Shown here in pieces: positions 50,122 through 57,921 of a stretch of DNA of 64,000 nucleotides. Both the position numbers and the translations under genes were made by a program. Within the stretch, counting starts at the first letter, position 1; every line of letters begins with the position of its first letter. The DNA lies in contig NZ_CP050948.1 in the NCBI RefSeq assembly GCF_019443745.1, positions 3,290,001 through 3,354,000 of the forward strand, written 5' to 3'. The notes beneath the pieces were generated by a model, which did no database searches, was not told the origin of the DNA, and was given only the letters and a program-made list of their open reading frames with translations. Source of the stretch: Iamia sp. SCSIO 61187 (GTDB lineage Bacteria > Actinomycetota > Acidimicrobiia > Acidimicrobiales > Iamiaceae).

Positions 50122-50721
50122 TCAGCGCGTGGCGGTCACCGACTCCACCAGCTCGGTCACCCGGCACCCCCTGCTGGCCGCCAGCACCACGGTCCGGACG
50201 TCCTCGCCCGCCCCCGATGGCGAGGCGACCACGACCGTGGTGGCTCCCACGACCTCGTCGTGGAACGTGCTCGCCCGCAGGGACCGGAGCAGCTCGGCGT
50301 CGGCCGCCCCGGTGGTGAGCAGGTCGTGGCCGACGTCACGGAGCACGGCCCGCGTCGACAGCGGGTCGAGCAGGGTGGCGAACGCCGCCACCGGCTCGTC
50401 GCGACCGCCCACGCGCACGACGTCCTCCACCACCTCGGTGACCTCCGGACCGCCGACCTCGATGGCGACGACCGAGGCCAGCCAGGTCAGCTCGGGCCCG
50501 GTCGCCCCCCGGCCGAGGTGGCGGTGGTCGCCGACCAGGCGCCGCACCTCGCAGGGGGACAGGTCGGGCAGGCAGCGACGGTCGCTCCCCACCACCACCT
50601 GGGGGCCGTGGTCGAGCCGGAGGAGGGCCGAGACCGAGGGCATGGTGTGGGTGAGGGCGGCGACGAGCCGCAGGGCGTCGGTTCCGAGCACGGGGGCCTC
50701 CGAGCAGCAGGTGTTAGGCAT
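50122..50721 (-). CDS. Hypothetical protein, Cys-containing N-terminus
   Basis: A 199-residue cytoplasmic protein of unknown family. It begins MPNTCCSEAPVLGTDALRL with a Cys pair, has further Cys at CLPDLSPCEV, and an alternating hydrophobic pattern (TWLASVVAIEVGG, ATTVVVASPSG, RTVVLAASRGCRV) suggesting an alpha/beta fold. ATG 50721 lies inside a possible iron box; an in-frame GTG at 50730 is an alternative start. It is divergent from the DUF35 gene. A metal-responsive role is speculation based only on the box and Cys residues. Confidence 0.55.
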   Translation of the reverse strand: MPNTCCSEAPVLGTDALRLVAALTHTMPSVSALLRLDHGPQVVVGSDRRCLPDLSPCEVRRLVGDHRHLGRGATGPELTWLASVVAIEVGGPEVTEVVEDVVRVGGRDEPVAAFATLLDPLSTRAVLRDVGHDLLTTGAADAELLRSLRASTFHDEVVGATTVVVASPSGAGEDVRTVVLAASRGCRVTELVESVTATR

Positions 50722-50728
50722 GCTTACC
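50711..50728. promoter_or_regulatory. Possible DtxR/IdeR-type iron box
   Basis: GTGTTAGGCATGCTTACC is a partly symmetrical sequence with TTAGGC and TTACC halves, loosely like the actinobacterial iron-box consensus TTAGGTTAGGCTAACCTAA. A similar TTAGGCGACCCTCA half-site lies at 52476-52489 ahead of the siderophore importer. The match is weak. Confidence 0.35.
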
Positions 50729-50763
50729 ACAGGTCGACGCCGGGGTCAGCAGTAGGGTGAAAC

Positions 50764-50786
50764 AGATCTGACGGGTCGTCAGATCT
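50764..50786. promoter_or_regulatory. Perfect TetR-type operator of the DUF35-thiolase pair
   Basis: AGATCTGACG-GGT-CGTCAGATCT is a perfect palindrome with 10-bp arms, 5 nt downstream of the -10 box TAGGGT (50753-50758) and ahead of the Shine-Dalgarno sequence GAGGAG (50792-50797). The core CTGACG-N3-CGTCAG recurs at 59962-59982. Confidence 0.75.
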
Positions 50787-50805
50787 CTTGCGAGGAGCTG
50801 CGCCC

Positions 50806-51261
50806 ATGCCTGCCCCCACCCCTGCCCCGGCCCTCGGGGCCGACGGCTGGTTCACCACCGACCCCGAGCCGGCGCTGGTCGGCCACCGCTGCCCGGCGTG
50901 CGGCACGATCGCCTTCCCCCGGCCGCCGCTCGGGTGCCCGAACCCCGCCTGCGGCGGCGATGAGCTCGAGCCCACCCCGCTGTCGCGGCGGGGCACCATC
51001 TGGTCCTACACCGACGCCCGCTACCGGCCCCCGCCGCCCTACGTGGTGCCCGGGGACGAGCACGTCCCGTTCTGCATCGTCGCCGTCGAGCTGGCCGCCG
51101 AGCGGCTGATCGTCCTCGGGCAGGTCGTCGCCGGGGTGACCGTCGACGAGCTGGTCCTCGGCCAGGAGGTCGAGCTCGTCGTCGACACCCTCTTCACCGA
51201 CGACGAGGTCGTGCACCAGGTCCACAAGTGGTCACCCGTCTCCCCGGAGGTCCCGTCGTGA
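50806..51261 (+). CDS. DUF35 zinc-ribbon/OB-fold protein
   Basis: A 151-residue acyl-CoA-associated protein. A rubredoxin-like zinc ribbon (HRCPACG and GCPNPACGG, about 26-50) is followed by an OB fold (LSRRGTIWSYTDARY, VELAAERLIVLGQVV, VELVVDTLF). DUF35 proteins pair with SCP2-type thiolases or act as acyl-CoA-binding hydratase subunits (ChsH2/Ltp systems). Its stop overlaps the thiolase start (GTGA), supporting a physical complex. GAGGAG lies 8 nt before ATG 50806. It is controlled by the palindrome at 50764-50786. Confidence 0.87.
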   Translation: MPAPTPAPALGADGWFTTDPEPALVGHRCPACGTIAFPRPPLGCPNPACGGDELEPTPLSRRGTIWSYTDARYRPPPPYVVPGDEHVPFCIVAVELAAERLIVLGQVVAGVTVDELVLGQEVELVVDTLFTDDEVVHQVHKWSPVSPEVPS

Positions 51262-52451
51262 GCACGCCCGACCCCGTCGCCGTCGTCGGCGTCGGCATGC
51301 ACCCGTGGGGCAAGTGGGGCCGCAACTTCGTCGAGTACGGCCGGGCCGCGGCCCGCGCCGCCCTCGCCGATGCCGGCATCGAGTGGACCGACGTCGACTT
51401 CGTTGCCGGTGCCGACACCATGCGCAACGGCTACCCCGGGTACGTCTCGGGGGCGACCTTCGCCCAGGCCCTCGGGTGGAACGGCACCCGGGTCGCCTCG
51501 TGCTACGCGGCGTGCGCCTCGGGGTCGACGGCGCTGGAGGCGGCCCGCACGCGGATCCTCGCCGGGCTGTCCGACATCGCCCTCGTCGTCGGGGCCGACA
51601 CCACCCCGAAGGGGTTCCTGGCCCCCAACGCCGGCGACCGACCCGAGGACCCCGACTGGCTCCGGTTCCGCCTGCTCGGCGCCACCAACCCGACCTACTT
51701 CGCCCTCTACGCCCGCCGCCGGATGGACATGTGGGGCGCCACCGACGAGGACTTCGCCCGCATCAAGGTCAAGAACGCCCGCAACGGCGTGGCCAACCCC
51801 AACGCCCGGTACCGCAAGGAGGTCACCGTCGAGGAGGTCCTGGCCAGCCCCATGGTCGCCAGCCCGCTGCGCCTGCTCGAGATCTGCGCCACCTCCGACG
51901 GCGCCGCCGCCGTCGTGCTGGCGTCGGAGGCCGCCGCCCGCCGTCTCGGGCGCGACCACGTCACCGTGCGGGCCGTCTCGACGGTGACGCCGACCTACCC
52001 GAACACCATCCCCGACCTGCCCGACATCGCCGCCGACTCGGCCGTCGCCGTGCCCGCCCCCGACGCCCACTTCAAGGCCTCGATCGCCGCCGCCGCCTAC
52101 GAGGAGGCGGGGATCGGCCCCCAGGACCTGTCGGTGGCCGAGGTGTACGACCTGTCGACGGCGATGGAGCTCGACTGGTACGAGGACATCGGGCTCTGCG
52201 GCCCCGGGGAGGCCGAGAAGCTCCTCCGTGACGGCGCCACCGAGATCGGCGGCCGCATCCCGGTCAACACCTCCGGCGGGCTGGCGTCGTTCGGCGAGGC
52301 CGTCCCGGCCCAGGCCCTGGCCCAGGTGTGCGAGCTGACGTGGCAGCTGCGGGGCCAGGCGGGCGACCGCCAGGTCGACGGCGCCCGGGTCGGCATCACC
52401 GCCAACCAAGGCCTGTTCGGGCACGGGTCGTCGGTGCTCCTGGCCCGCTAG
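51258..52451 (+). CDS. SCP2/Ltp-type thiolase
   Basis: A 397-residue thiolase-fold enzyme. The N-terminus VAVVGVGMHPWGKWG is typical of lipid-transfer (Ltp) thiolases. The nucleophile is C86 in SCYAACASGSTA, and the C-terminal active region reads NTSGGLASFGEAVPA and ITANQGLFGHGSSVL. In this subgroup retro-aldol cleavage (for example of sterol side chains by Ltp2 with ChsH2-type DUF35) is known beside thiolysis. Partnering with the overlapping DUF35 gene fits that. The shared operator suggests action together with the acyl-CoA dehydrogenase/SDR/hotdog operon at 57.5-59.9 kb. Confidence 0.88.
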   Translation: MSTPDPVAVVGVGMHPWGKWGRNFVEYGRAAARAALADAGIEWTDVDFVAGADTMRNGYPGYVSGATFAQALGWNGTRVASCYAACASGSTALEAARTRILAGLSDIALVVGADTTPKGFLAPNAGDRPEDPDWLRFRLLGATNPTYFALYARRRMDMWGATDEDFARIKVKNARNGVANPNARYRKEVTVEEVLASPMVASPLRLLEICATSDGAAAVVLASEAAARRLGRDHVTVRAVSTVTPTYPNTIPDLPDIAADSAVAVPAPDAHFKASIAAAAYEEAGIGPQDLSVAEVYDLSTAMELDWYEDIGLCGPGEAEKLLRDGATEIGGRIPVNTSGGLASFGEAVPAQALAQVCELTWQLRGQAGDRQVDGARVGITANQGLFGHGSSVLLAR

Positions 52452-52511
52452 GAGCAGGGTGCTGCAGGGCATCTGTTAGGCGACCCTCATATGTTGTGGC
52501 AGGCTCACGCC

Positions 52512-53549
52512 ATGAACAGGGCCGCCACCCCCCGCCTCCGTCTGCTCGCCCTCCTGCTCGTGACCGGCCTCGCCGTCGCGTGCAGCGGGTCGTCCAACGC
52601 CGACGACGAGGCCACCGACGCCGACGCGACCGAGGAGGCGGGCTCCGGGACCACGGCCGCCGACGGCCCGTGGACCTTCACCGACGACTTCGACGTCACC
52701 CACGAGCTCGACGAGGTCCCCGAGACCATCGTCGCCGAGGTGAGCATGGCGGGGGCCCTGTGGGACCTCGGGATCGAGGTCGACGCCACCTTCGGCCAGC
52801 GCGAGCTGCCCGACGGCACCACCGACCCCCTGGGCCTGGCCGACCCCGATGCCATGGAGTCCCTGGGCGACGTCTACGGCGAGGTCAACACCGAGCGGCT
52901 CCAGCTCCTCGACCCCGACATCATCGTCGTCCCCTCCTACGAGGAGGGCCAGTACTGGGGCGTCAACGAGGACCTCGTCGACGACGTCGAGCGGGCCGGA
53001 CCGGTCGTCGCCATCACCATCCCGGGCAAGGACATGCGGGCGATGGCCGACCGGGTCCTCGACCTGGCCGTGACCCTGGGTGTCGACCCCGAGGGCGCCC
53101 AGGCGACCGAGGCCATCGAGGCCTACGAGACGGCCGAGGCCGACCTCCGGGCCGCCCTCGAGGCCAAGCCCGGGCTCACCTTCATGGCCGCCAGCGGCAC
53201 CGTCGACCAGCTCTACGTCGCGGTGCCGTCGGGCTACTCCGACCTGCTCACCTACCAGGAGCTGGGCATGGAGATCGTCGAGCCCGACACCGACGAGCAG
53301 TACTGGGAGACCCTCAGCTGGGAGCAGATCGACACGTACACCGCCGACGTCCTCCTCGCCGACTCCCGCGTCGGCTCGGTCGACCAGATCGTCGAGCAGA
53401 TCCCCGAGGCGGCCCGCTCGATCCCGCCCATCGAGGCCGACCAGGTCGCCCGGTGGGAGGTCACCCTCGCCCCCGGCTACGCCAACCTGGCCCGGATCCT
53501 CACCGACCTCACCGAGGTGGTCGAGGCCGCCGACCCCGACGTCGTCTGA
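52512..53549 (+). CDS. Siderophore-type ABC importer, substrate-binding lipoprotein
   Basis: A 345-residue lipoprotein of the periplasmic-binding family PF01497 (FecB/FepB type). Lipobox LAVAC (Cys about 21), an acidic linker, then VPETIVAEVSMAGALWDLGI, LQLLDPDIIVVPSYEEG and VVAITIPGKDMRAMADRVLD. It captures a ferric siderophore or related chelate outside the membrane. ATG 52512 lies 16 nt after TATGTT (52490-52495); an ATG at 52491 is in frame but would disrupt the signal peptide. It is followed by two permeases and an ATPase in a tight operon. Confidence 0.88.
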   Translation: MNRAATPRLRLLALLLVTGLAVACSGSSNADDEATDADATEEAGSGTTAADGPWTFTDDFDVTHELDEVPETIVAEVSMAGALWDLGIEVDATFGQRELPDGTTDPLGLADPDAMESLGDVYGEVNTERLQLLDPDIIVVPSYEEGQYWGVNEDLVDDVERAGPVVAITIPGKDMRAMADRVLDLAVTLGVDPEGAQATEAIEAYETAEADLRAALEAKPGLTFMAASGTVDQLYVAVPSGYSDLLTYQELGMEIVEPDTDEQYWETLSWEQIDTYTADVLLADSRVGSVDQIVEQIPEAARSIPPIEADQVARWEVTLAPGYANLARILTDLTEVVEAADPDVV

Positions 53550-53553
53550 AGCC

Positions 53554-54660
53554 GTGACGTCACCCACCCTCGCCAAGCCGGCGGTCGTGGTCGCCCGCGA
53601 CCCCGAGGCCCCCGCCGCCGTCCGACCGCCGCGGCGCGGGCTGCTGCGGGGCGGGTGGTCCCGCTCGCTCGGCCTGGCGGTGGCGCTCGCCGTCCTGGTG
53701 CTGGCCGTCGGCTGCTCGCTGGCGCTCGGCGCCCGCCCCGTCCCGTTCGGGCGGGTGTGGGACGCGCTCGTCGCCGCCCGACCCACCGACCCCGACGCGG
53801 CGCGCGACTGGTCGGTGGTGCGCAGCCTCCGCGGCCCCCGGACCATCCTCGGGCTCCTCGTGGGCGCCGCGCTGGGCATGACCGGGACCCTCATCCAGGG
53901 GCTCACCCGCAACCCGCTGGCCGACCCCGGCATCCTCGGCGTGCAGGCCGGTGCCTCGCTGGCGGTCGTCGTCGGCATCAACACGGTCAGCATCGAGGGC
54001 GCCATGGGCTACGTGTGGTTCGGCTTCGCCGGCGCCGCCGTGGCCGGCGCGGTCGTCTACGCCCTGGGCTCGCTGGGGCGGGGCGGGGCCTCGCCGGTGA
54101 AGCTGGCCCTCGCGGGGGCGGCGATGAGCGCCCTGCTGCTCGCCCTCACCCAGGCCGTCCTGCTGTCGAACCAGGCGACGCTCAACGAGTACCGGTTCTG
54201 GGCGGTGGGCTCGCTGGCCGGGCGGGAGAGCGACGTGGTCAGGGCCGTCGCCCCGTTCATCGTCGTCGGCATCCTCTTCGGCCTCAGCCGGGGTCGGTCG
54301 CTCAACGGCCTGGCGCTCGGCGACGACCTGGCCCGCGGGCTGGGCCTGAGCCTGGTCTGGGCCCGCATCAGCACCGCCCTGGCCATCATCGTGCTGTGCG
54401 GGGCGGCGGTGGCCGGGGCCGGGCCCATCGTCTTCGTCGGCCTCGTCATCCCCCACGTGGCCCGGTCCATCTGCGGGCCCGACTACCGCTGGATCCTGGC
54501 CTGGTCGCTGGTGCTCGCCCCCACCCTCCTGCTCGGCGCCGACACCCTGGGTCGGCTCATCGCCCGACCCGGCGAGGTCCAGGTCGGCATCATGACGGCG
54601 GTCATCGGGACCCCGGGCTTCATCGCCATCATCCGCCGCAAGGACCTGGCCGGCCTGTGA
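53554..54660 (+). CDS. FecCD-family iron-chelate permease, subunit 1
   Basis: A 368-residue permease with about nine to ten membrane helices. It has the family signatures LRGPRTILGLLVGAALGMTGTLIQGLTRNPLADPGILGVQAGAS, TLNEYRFWAVGSLAGRE, GPIVFVGLVIPHVAR (coupling helix to the ATPase) and PGEVQVGIMTAVIGTPGFI. An unusually long cytoplasmic N-terminus (about 40 residues, Pro/Arg-rich) precedes helix 1. GTG 53554 follows the binding-protein stop by 4 nt, and its own stop overlaps the next start (GTGA). It forms a heterodimer with the following gene product. Confidence 0.9.
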   Translation: MTSPTLAKPAVVVARDPEAPAAVRPPRRGLLRGGWSRSLGLAVALAVLVLAVGCSLALGARPVPFGRVWDALVAARPTDPDAARDWSVVRSLRGPRTILGLLVGAALGMTGTLIQGLTRNPLADPGILGVQAGASLAVVVGINTVSIEGAMGYVWFGFAGAAVAGAVVYALGSLGRGGASPVKLALAGAAMSALLLALTQAVLLSNQATLNEYRFWAVGSLAGRESDVVRAVAPFIVVGILFGLSRGRSLNGLALGDDLARGLGLSLVWARISTALAIIVLCGAAVAGAGPIVFVGLVIPHVARSICGPDYRWILAWSLVLAPTLLLGADTLGRLIARPGEVQVGIMTAVIGTPGFIAIIRRKDLAGL

Positions 54661-55754
54661 TCGCCACCCCCGCCCCGCAGGAGACCGGCGCCGTCCGCCT
54701 GCCCCCCGACATGCGCCCCCGGGGGGCCCTGTGCATCCGGCTGGGTCCGGTCTCGGCCCGGGTCGACCTGCGGGCCGTGGCCATCTCCCTGGGCGCCGGG
54801 GCCCTCGCCTTCCTCGTCCTGTGCTGGTCGGTCTCGGTGGGCGACTACCCCATCGCCCTCTCCGAGGTGATCCGCACCCTGGCCGGCCAGGGCGTCGACC
54901 CCGAGCGGCTGGTCATCCACGAGCTGCGCCTCCCCCGCGCCACGCTGGCCGCGTCGGTCGGCGCCGCCTTCGGCCTCTCCGGCGCCATCTTCCAGCGCAT
55001 CACCGGCAACCCCCTCGCCAGCCCCGACCTCATCGGGGTCAACAGCGGGGCGGCGGCCAGCGCCGTCGCCGTCATCGTCGTGTTCGCCGGATCCCCCACC
55101 CAGGTCGCCGCCGGGTCGCTCGTGGGCGCCGGCCTGGCCGCCCTCGCCGTCTACCTGCTGGCGTGGAAGGCCGGCGTGTCCACCTACCGGCTGATCCTGA
55201 TCGGCATCGCCGTCGGCGCCTTCATGAGCGCGGTCACGTCGTGGCTGCTCACCAAGGCCGACATCTACGACGCCGCCCGGGCCGCCCTGTGGCTCGCCGG
55301 CGACGTCAGCGGGGCCGGCTGGGACGACGTCCAGCCCCTCTGGACGGCGCTGGCCGTCCTCACCCCGGCGGCGCTGGTCCTCGCCCGCCAGCTGCGGATG
55401 CTCGAGCTGGGCGACGACGCCGCCCGCGCCCTCGGCGCCCGCGTCGAGCGGGTGCGCGGCCTCCTGCTCCTCGTCGGCGTGGGCCTCGCCGCCGTCGCCG
55501 TCTCGGCCAGCGGGCCGATCGTGTTCGTCGCCCTGGCCGCCCCCCACATCGCCCGCCGCCTCACCGGCGGCCGCACCGTCGGCCTCCTCCCGGCGGCGGT
55601 CCTCGGGGCCCTCCTGCTGGGGCTCTCCGACCTGGCCGCCAAGCGGATCATCGCCCCCTCGGAGCTCCCCGTGGGCATCGTCACCGCCATCCTCGGCGCG
55701 CCGTACCTCCTCGTCCTGCTGGCCCTGTCCAACCGCATCGGGAGGGGCGCATGA
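54657..55754 (+). CDS. FecCD-family iron-chelate permease, subunit 2
   Basis: A 365-residue permease paralogous to the previous one. Motifs are LRLPRATLAASVGAAFGLSGAIFQ, ITGNPLASPDLIGVNSGAAAS, ASGPIVFVALAAPHIARRL and PSELPVGIVTAILGAPYLLVLL, within about ten membrane helices. The first about 40 residues are cytoplasmic. Starts and stops overlap both neighbours (GTGA before, ATGA after), so the four importer genes are translated as a coupled unit. Confidence 0.9.
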   Translation: MIATPAPQETGAVRLPPDMRPRGALCIRLGPVSARVDLRAVAISLGAGALAFLVLCWSVSVGDYPIALSEVIRTLAGQGVDPERLVIHELRLPRATLAASVGAAFGLSGAIFQRITGNPLASPDLIGVNSGAAASAVAVIVVFAGSPTQVAAGSLVGAGLAALAVYLLAWKAGVSTYRLILIGIAVGAFMSAVTSWLLTKADIYDAARAALWLAGDVSGAGWDDVQPLWTALAVLTPAALVLARQLRMLELGDDAARALGARVERVRGLLLLVGVGLAAVAVSASGPIVFVALAAPHIARRLTGGRTVGLLPAAVLGALLLGLSDLAAKRIIAPSELPVGIVTAILGAPYLLVLLALSNRIGRGA

Positions 55755-56677
55755 CCCGTCACCTGGGCCACTCGGCCGGCGCCTCGCCGGCCGCCGCCCC
55801 AGGCCGCTCGACCGGCGCGCCGGGCGGGCCTCCCGACCCCCGGGCCGCCGCCCACGTCCACGCCTCGACCCTGGCCCCGCCGCCCGAGACGTCCGCGGGC
55901 GACCTGCGGGCGGCCGGCGTCGCCCTGTCCTACGGCGGCCGGATCGTCGTCCCCGGCATCGACGTGTCGATCCCGACCGGGCAGATCACCGTGATCGTGG
56001 GGGCCAACGCCTGCGGCAAGTCGACCCTCCTGCGCGGCCTGGGCCGGCTGCTCAAGCCGGTCGCCGGGTCCGTCCTGCTCGACGGGCACGACATCCACTC
56101 GCTCCCGACCCGCGAGGTCGCCACCCGCGTCGGCCTGCTGCCCCAGACACCCACCGCGCCCGACGGCATCACCGTCTCGGACCTCGTCGGGCGGGGCCGC
56201 TTCCCCCACCAGCGCTGGTACCGCCAGTGGTCCCCGGAGGACGGGGCCGCGGTGGCCCGCGCCCTCGCCGTGACCGGCACCGCCGACCTGGCCGACCGGG
56301 CCGTCGACGAGCTGTCGGGCGGCCAGCGCCAGCGAGTGTGGATCGCCATGACCCTCGCCCAGGGCACGCCGCTGCTCCTGCTCGACGAGCCGACCACCTA
56401 CCTCGACCTGGCCCACCAGGTCGAGGTGCTCGACCTCCTGGCCGACCTGAACGAGGACGAGGGCCGCACGGTCGTCCTCGTCCTCCACGACCTCAACCTG
56501 GCCGCCCGCTACGCCCACCACCTGATCGCCATGGCCGACGGGGCGATCGTGGCCGAGGGGCCACCCTCGGAGGTGGTGACGGCCGATCTCGTCGAGCGGG
56601 TCTTCGGCCTGGCCTGCCGGATCGTCCCCGACCCGCTGACCGGCACGCCGCTGGTCCTCCCCCGCCCGCGCCGCTGA
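55751..56677 (+). CDS. Iron-chelate ABC importer ATPase
   Basis: A 308-residue ABC ATPase of the FepC type. Walker A is VGANACGKSTLLRGLGRLL, the Q-loop GLLPQTPTAPDGITVSDLV, signature LSGGQRQRVWIAMTL, Walker B LLLLDEPTTYLDL and switch His VLHDLNLAARYAHH. The ABC fold starts near residue 52. The first 50 residues are a Pro/Ala-rich extension unusual for the family, opening with MTRHLGHSAGASPAAAP, which is encoded by a copy of the dispersed GC repeat. It completes the binding protein-permease-permease-ATPase set. Confidence 0.9.
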   Translation: MTRHLGHSAGASPAAAPGRSTGAPGGPPDPRAAAHVHASTLAPPPETSAGDLRAAGVALSYGGRIVVPGIDVSIPTGQITVIVGANACGKSTLLRGLGRLLKPVAGSVLLDGHDIHSLPTREVATRVGLLPQTPTAPDGITVSDLVGRGRFPHQRWYRQWSPEDGAAVARALAVTGTADLADRAVDELSGGQRQRVWIAMTLAQGTPLLLLDEPTTYLDLAHQVEVLDLLADLNEDEGRTVVLVLHDLNLAARYAHHLIAMADGAIVAEGPPSEVVTADLVERVFGLACRIVPDPLTGTPLVLPRPRR

Positions 56678-56681
56678 CCCG

Positions 56682-56718
56682 TGGGCCCGCGGTCCGGCGA
56701 CGGAGCGGGCCGGGCCCA
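56682..56718. terminator. Hairpin after importer operon
   Basis: TGGGCCCGC (56682-56690) pairs with GCGGGCCGGGCCCA (56705-56718) through a bulged GC-rich stem, 5 nt past the ATPase stop. It probably terminates the importer operon. Confidence 0.5.
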
Positions 56719-56831
56719 TCGCCTCGCGCGCGTCGCTCACGTCGGAGGATTGCGCGGGGACTGCTCATGTGCCCGATCGCGCCCGGCCCCACAGTGGGCG
56801 CCACGACGCACGACGCACGAAGGGGCGAGCC

Positions 56832-57470
56832 ATGGGGCTGTTCGACTCCATCAGGGGGTTCACAGGAGGGGTCGACAGCGACCTGGTCAGCCGGGGGATC
56901 CCGGCGCGGGGGTTGATCGTCGGGGTCGACGTCAACGGGGCCGGGGTGGCCTTCGGGCCCGACCAGTACCGGGTGTGCGACCTCGCCGTGCAGGTCTTCA
57001 TGGACGGGGGCCAGCCCTACGTGACCCGGTGCCGCCAGCGGGTGCACGAGGTGGTCCTGCCCCAGCTGGGCGGGGGCGTGGCCGTGGCCGTCCGCGTCGA
57101 CCCCCAGGACGGCAGCCGCATCGCCGTCGTGTTCGGCGAGGACCCGCCGGTGGTCACCATGGGCCCGTCGCCCGACGGCGGCGCCGCCGCCATCCTCGCC
57201 ACCGGCACACCGGCCGAGGCCGTCGTCGTGGCCAACGCGCCCCTGGGGGTCCGCAACCACGAGGGCCACGACGTGCACGTGTTCACCCTCACGGTGATCC
57301 CGATGGACGGCCAGCCCTACCAGGTCCAGGTCGGCAACCCGTTCCCCGCCGCCGCCCTGCCCCTGGTGTTCCCCGGGGCCAAGGTCCCCGTCAAGGTCGG
57401 CGCCGCCGGCCCCCACGACGTGGCCATCGACTGGGTCGCGGCCCAGGGTCCCGACCTCACCAAGCAGTAG
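56832..57470 (+). CDS. Hypothetical protein
   Basis: A 212-residue cytoplasmic protein of beta-rich character. It begins MGLFDSIRGFTGGVDSDLVSRGIPARGLIVGVDVNG and contains two similar halves with PDQYRVCDLAVQVFMDGGQP and HDVHVFTLTVIPMDGQPYQV, so it may be an internal duplication of one beta-sandwich unit. The MGLFDS opening recalls small accessory proteins, but no family is recognised. AAGGGG lies 6 nt before ATG 56832. A strong hairpin follows its stop. Confidence 0.65.
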   Translation: MGLFDSIRGFTGGVDSDLVSRGIPARGLIVGVDVNGAGVAFGPDQYRVCDLAVQVFMDGGQPYVTRCRQRVHEVVLPQLGGGVAVAVRVDPQDGSRIAVVFGEDPPVVTMGPSPDGGAAAILATGTPAEAVVVANAPLGVRNHEGHDVHVFTLTVIPMDGQPYQVQVGNPFPAAALPLVFPGAKVPVKVGAAGPHDVAIDWVAAQGPDLTKQ

Positions 57471-57474
57471 CGCT

Positions 57475-57501
57475 CACGGATCGCCTCCGAGGCGATCCGT
57501 G
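57475..57501. terminator. Bidirectional terminator hairpin
   Basis: Perfect 11-bp arms CACGGATCGCC and GGCGATCCGTG around loop TCCGA lie between the convergent hypothetical and hotdog genes. No T-run. Confidence 0.75.
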
Positions 57502-57510
57502 CAGCAGCGA

Positions 57511-57921
57511 TCAGGCCAGCCAGCGGGAGAGGGCGTCGACGGTGAGGAGAGGGTCGGCGACGCCGTCGGCCTCGACCCGGATGCGGATCGTGGTCTGGAC
57601 CCCGCCCCGGGCCTCGTCGGCGGCGGTGATCTCGCCCACGGCCCGGACCCGGGTCCCGGGGGCGACGGGCGCCTCGGCGAAGCGGACCTCTCCGGTCCCG
57701 ACGTTGAGCCCGGCGCTCACCCCGGTCACCTCGACCATCTCGGGCATGAACAGGTTCGTCATCGACAGCAGCAGCCACGGCGGGGGCGCCCCGGGGCAGG
57801 CGGCGGCGAAGGCGTCCAGCCGGTCCCGGGTGATCTCCACCCACGCGGTCGGGCCCAGGGCGGTGCCGGCCGCGGCCCGCACCGCGTCGAGGCCGTCGAG
57901 CACCACGGTCGACCCGCTCAC
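57511..57921 (-). CDS. MaoC/hotdog-like dehydratase
   Basis: A 136-residue protein resembling MaoC-like enoyl-CoA hydratases: TAWVEITRDRLDAFAAACPG (N-terminal strand and helix), WLLLSMTNLFMPEMVEV (central hotdog helix), NVGTGEVRFAEAPVAPGTRVRAVGEI and a last long strand. The catalytic D-x4-H pair of MaoC enzymes is not clear, so it may be a non-catalytic or divergent partner. GTG 57921 overlaps the SDR stop (GTGA). It is the last gene of the acyl-CoA dehydrogenase-SDR-hotdog operon. Confidence 0.7.
   Translation of the reverse strand: MSGSTVVLDGLDAVRAAAGTALGPTAWVEITRDRLDAFAAACPGAPPPWLLLSMTNLFMPEMVEVTGVSAGLNVGTGEVRFAEAPVAPGTRVRAVGEITAADEARGGVQTTIRIRVEADGVADPLLTVDALSRWLA

Noticed and set aside
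52491..52511. Earlier ATG for the importer binding lipoprotein
   Set aside because: It adds MLWQAHA before the signal peptide and overlaps the -10 box TATGTT; ATG 52512 gives a clean lipoprotein signal.
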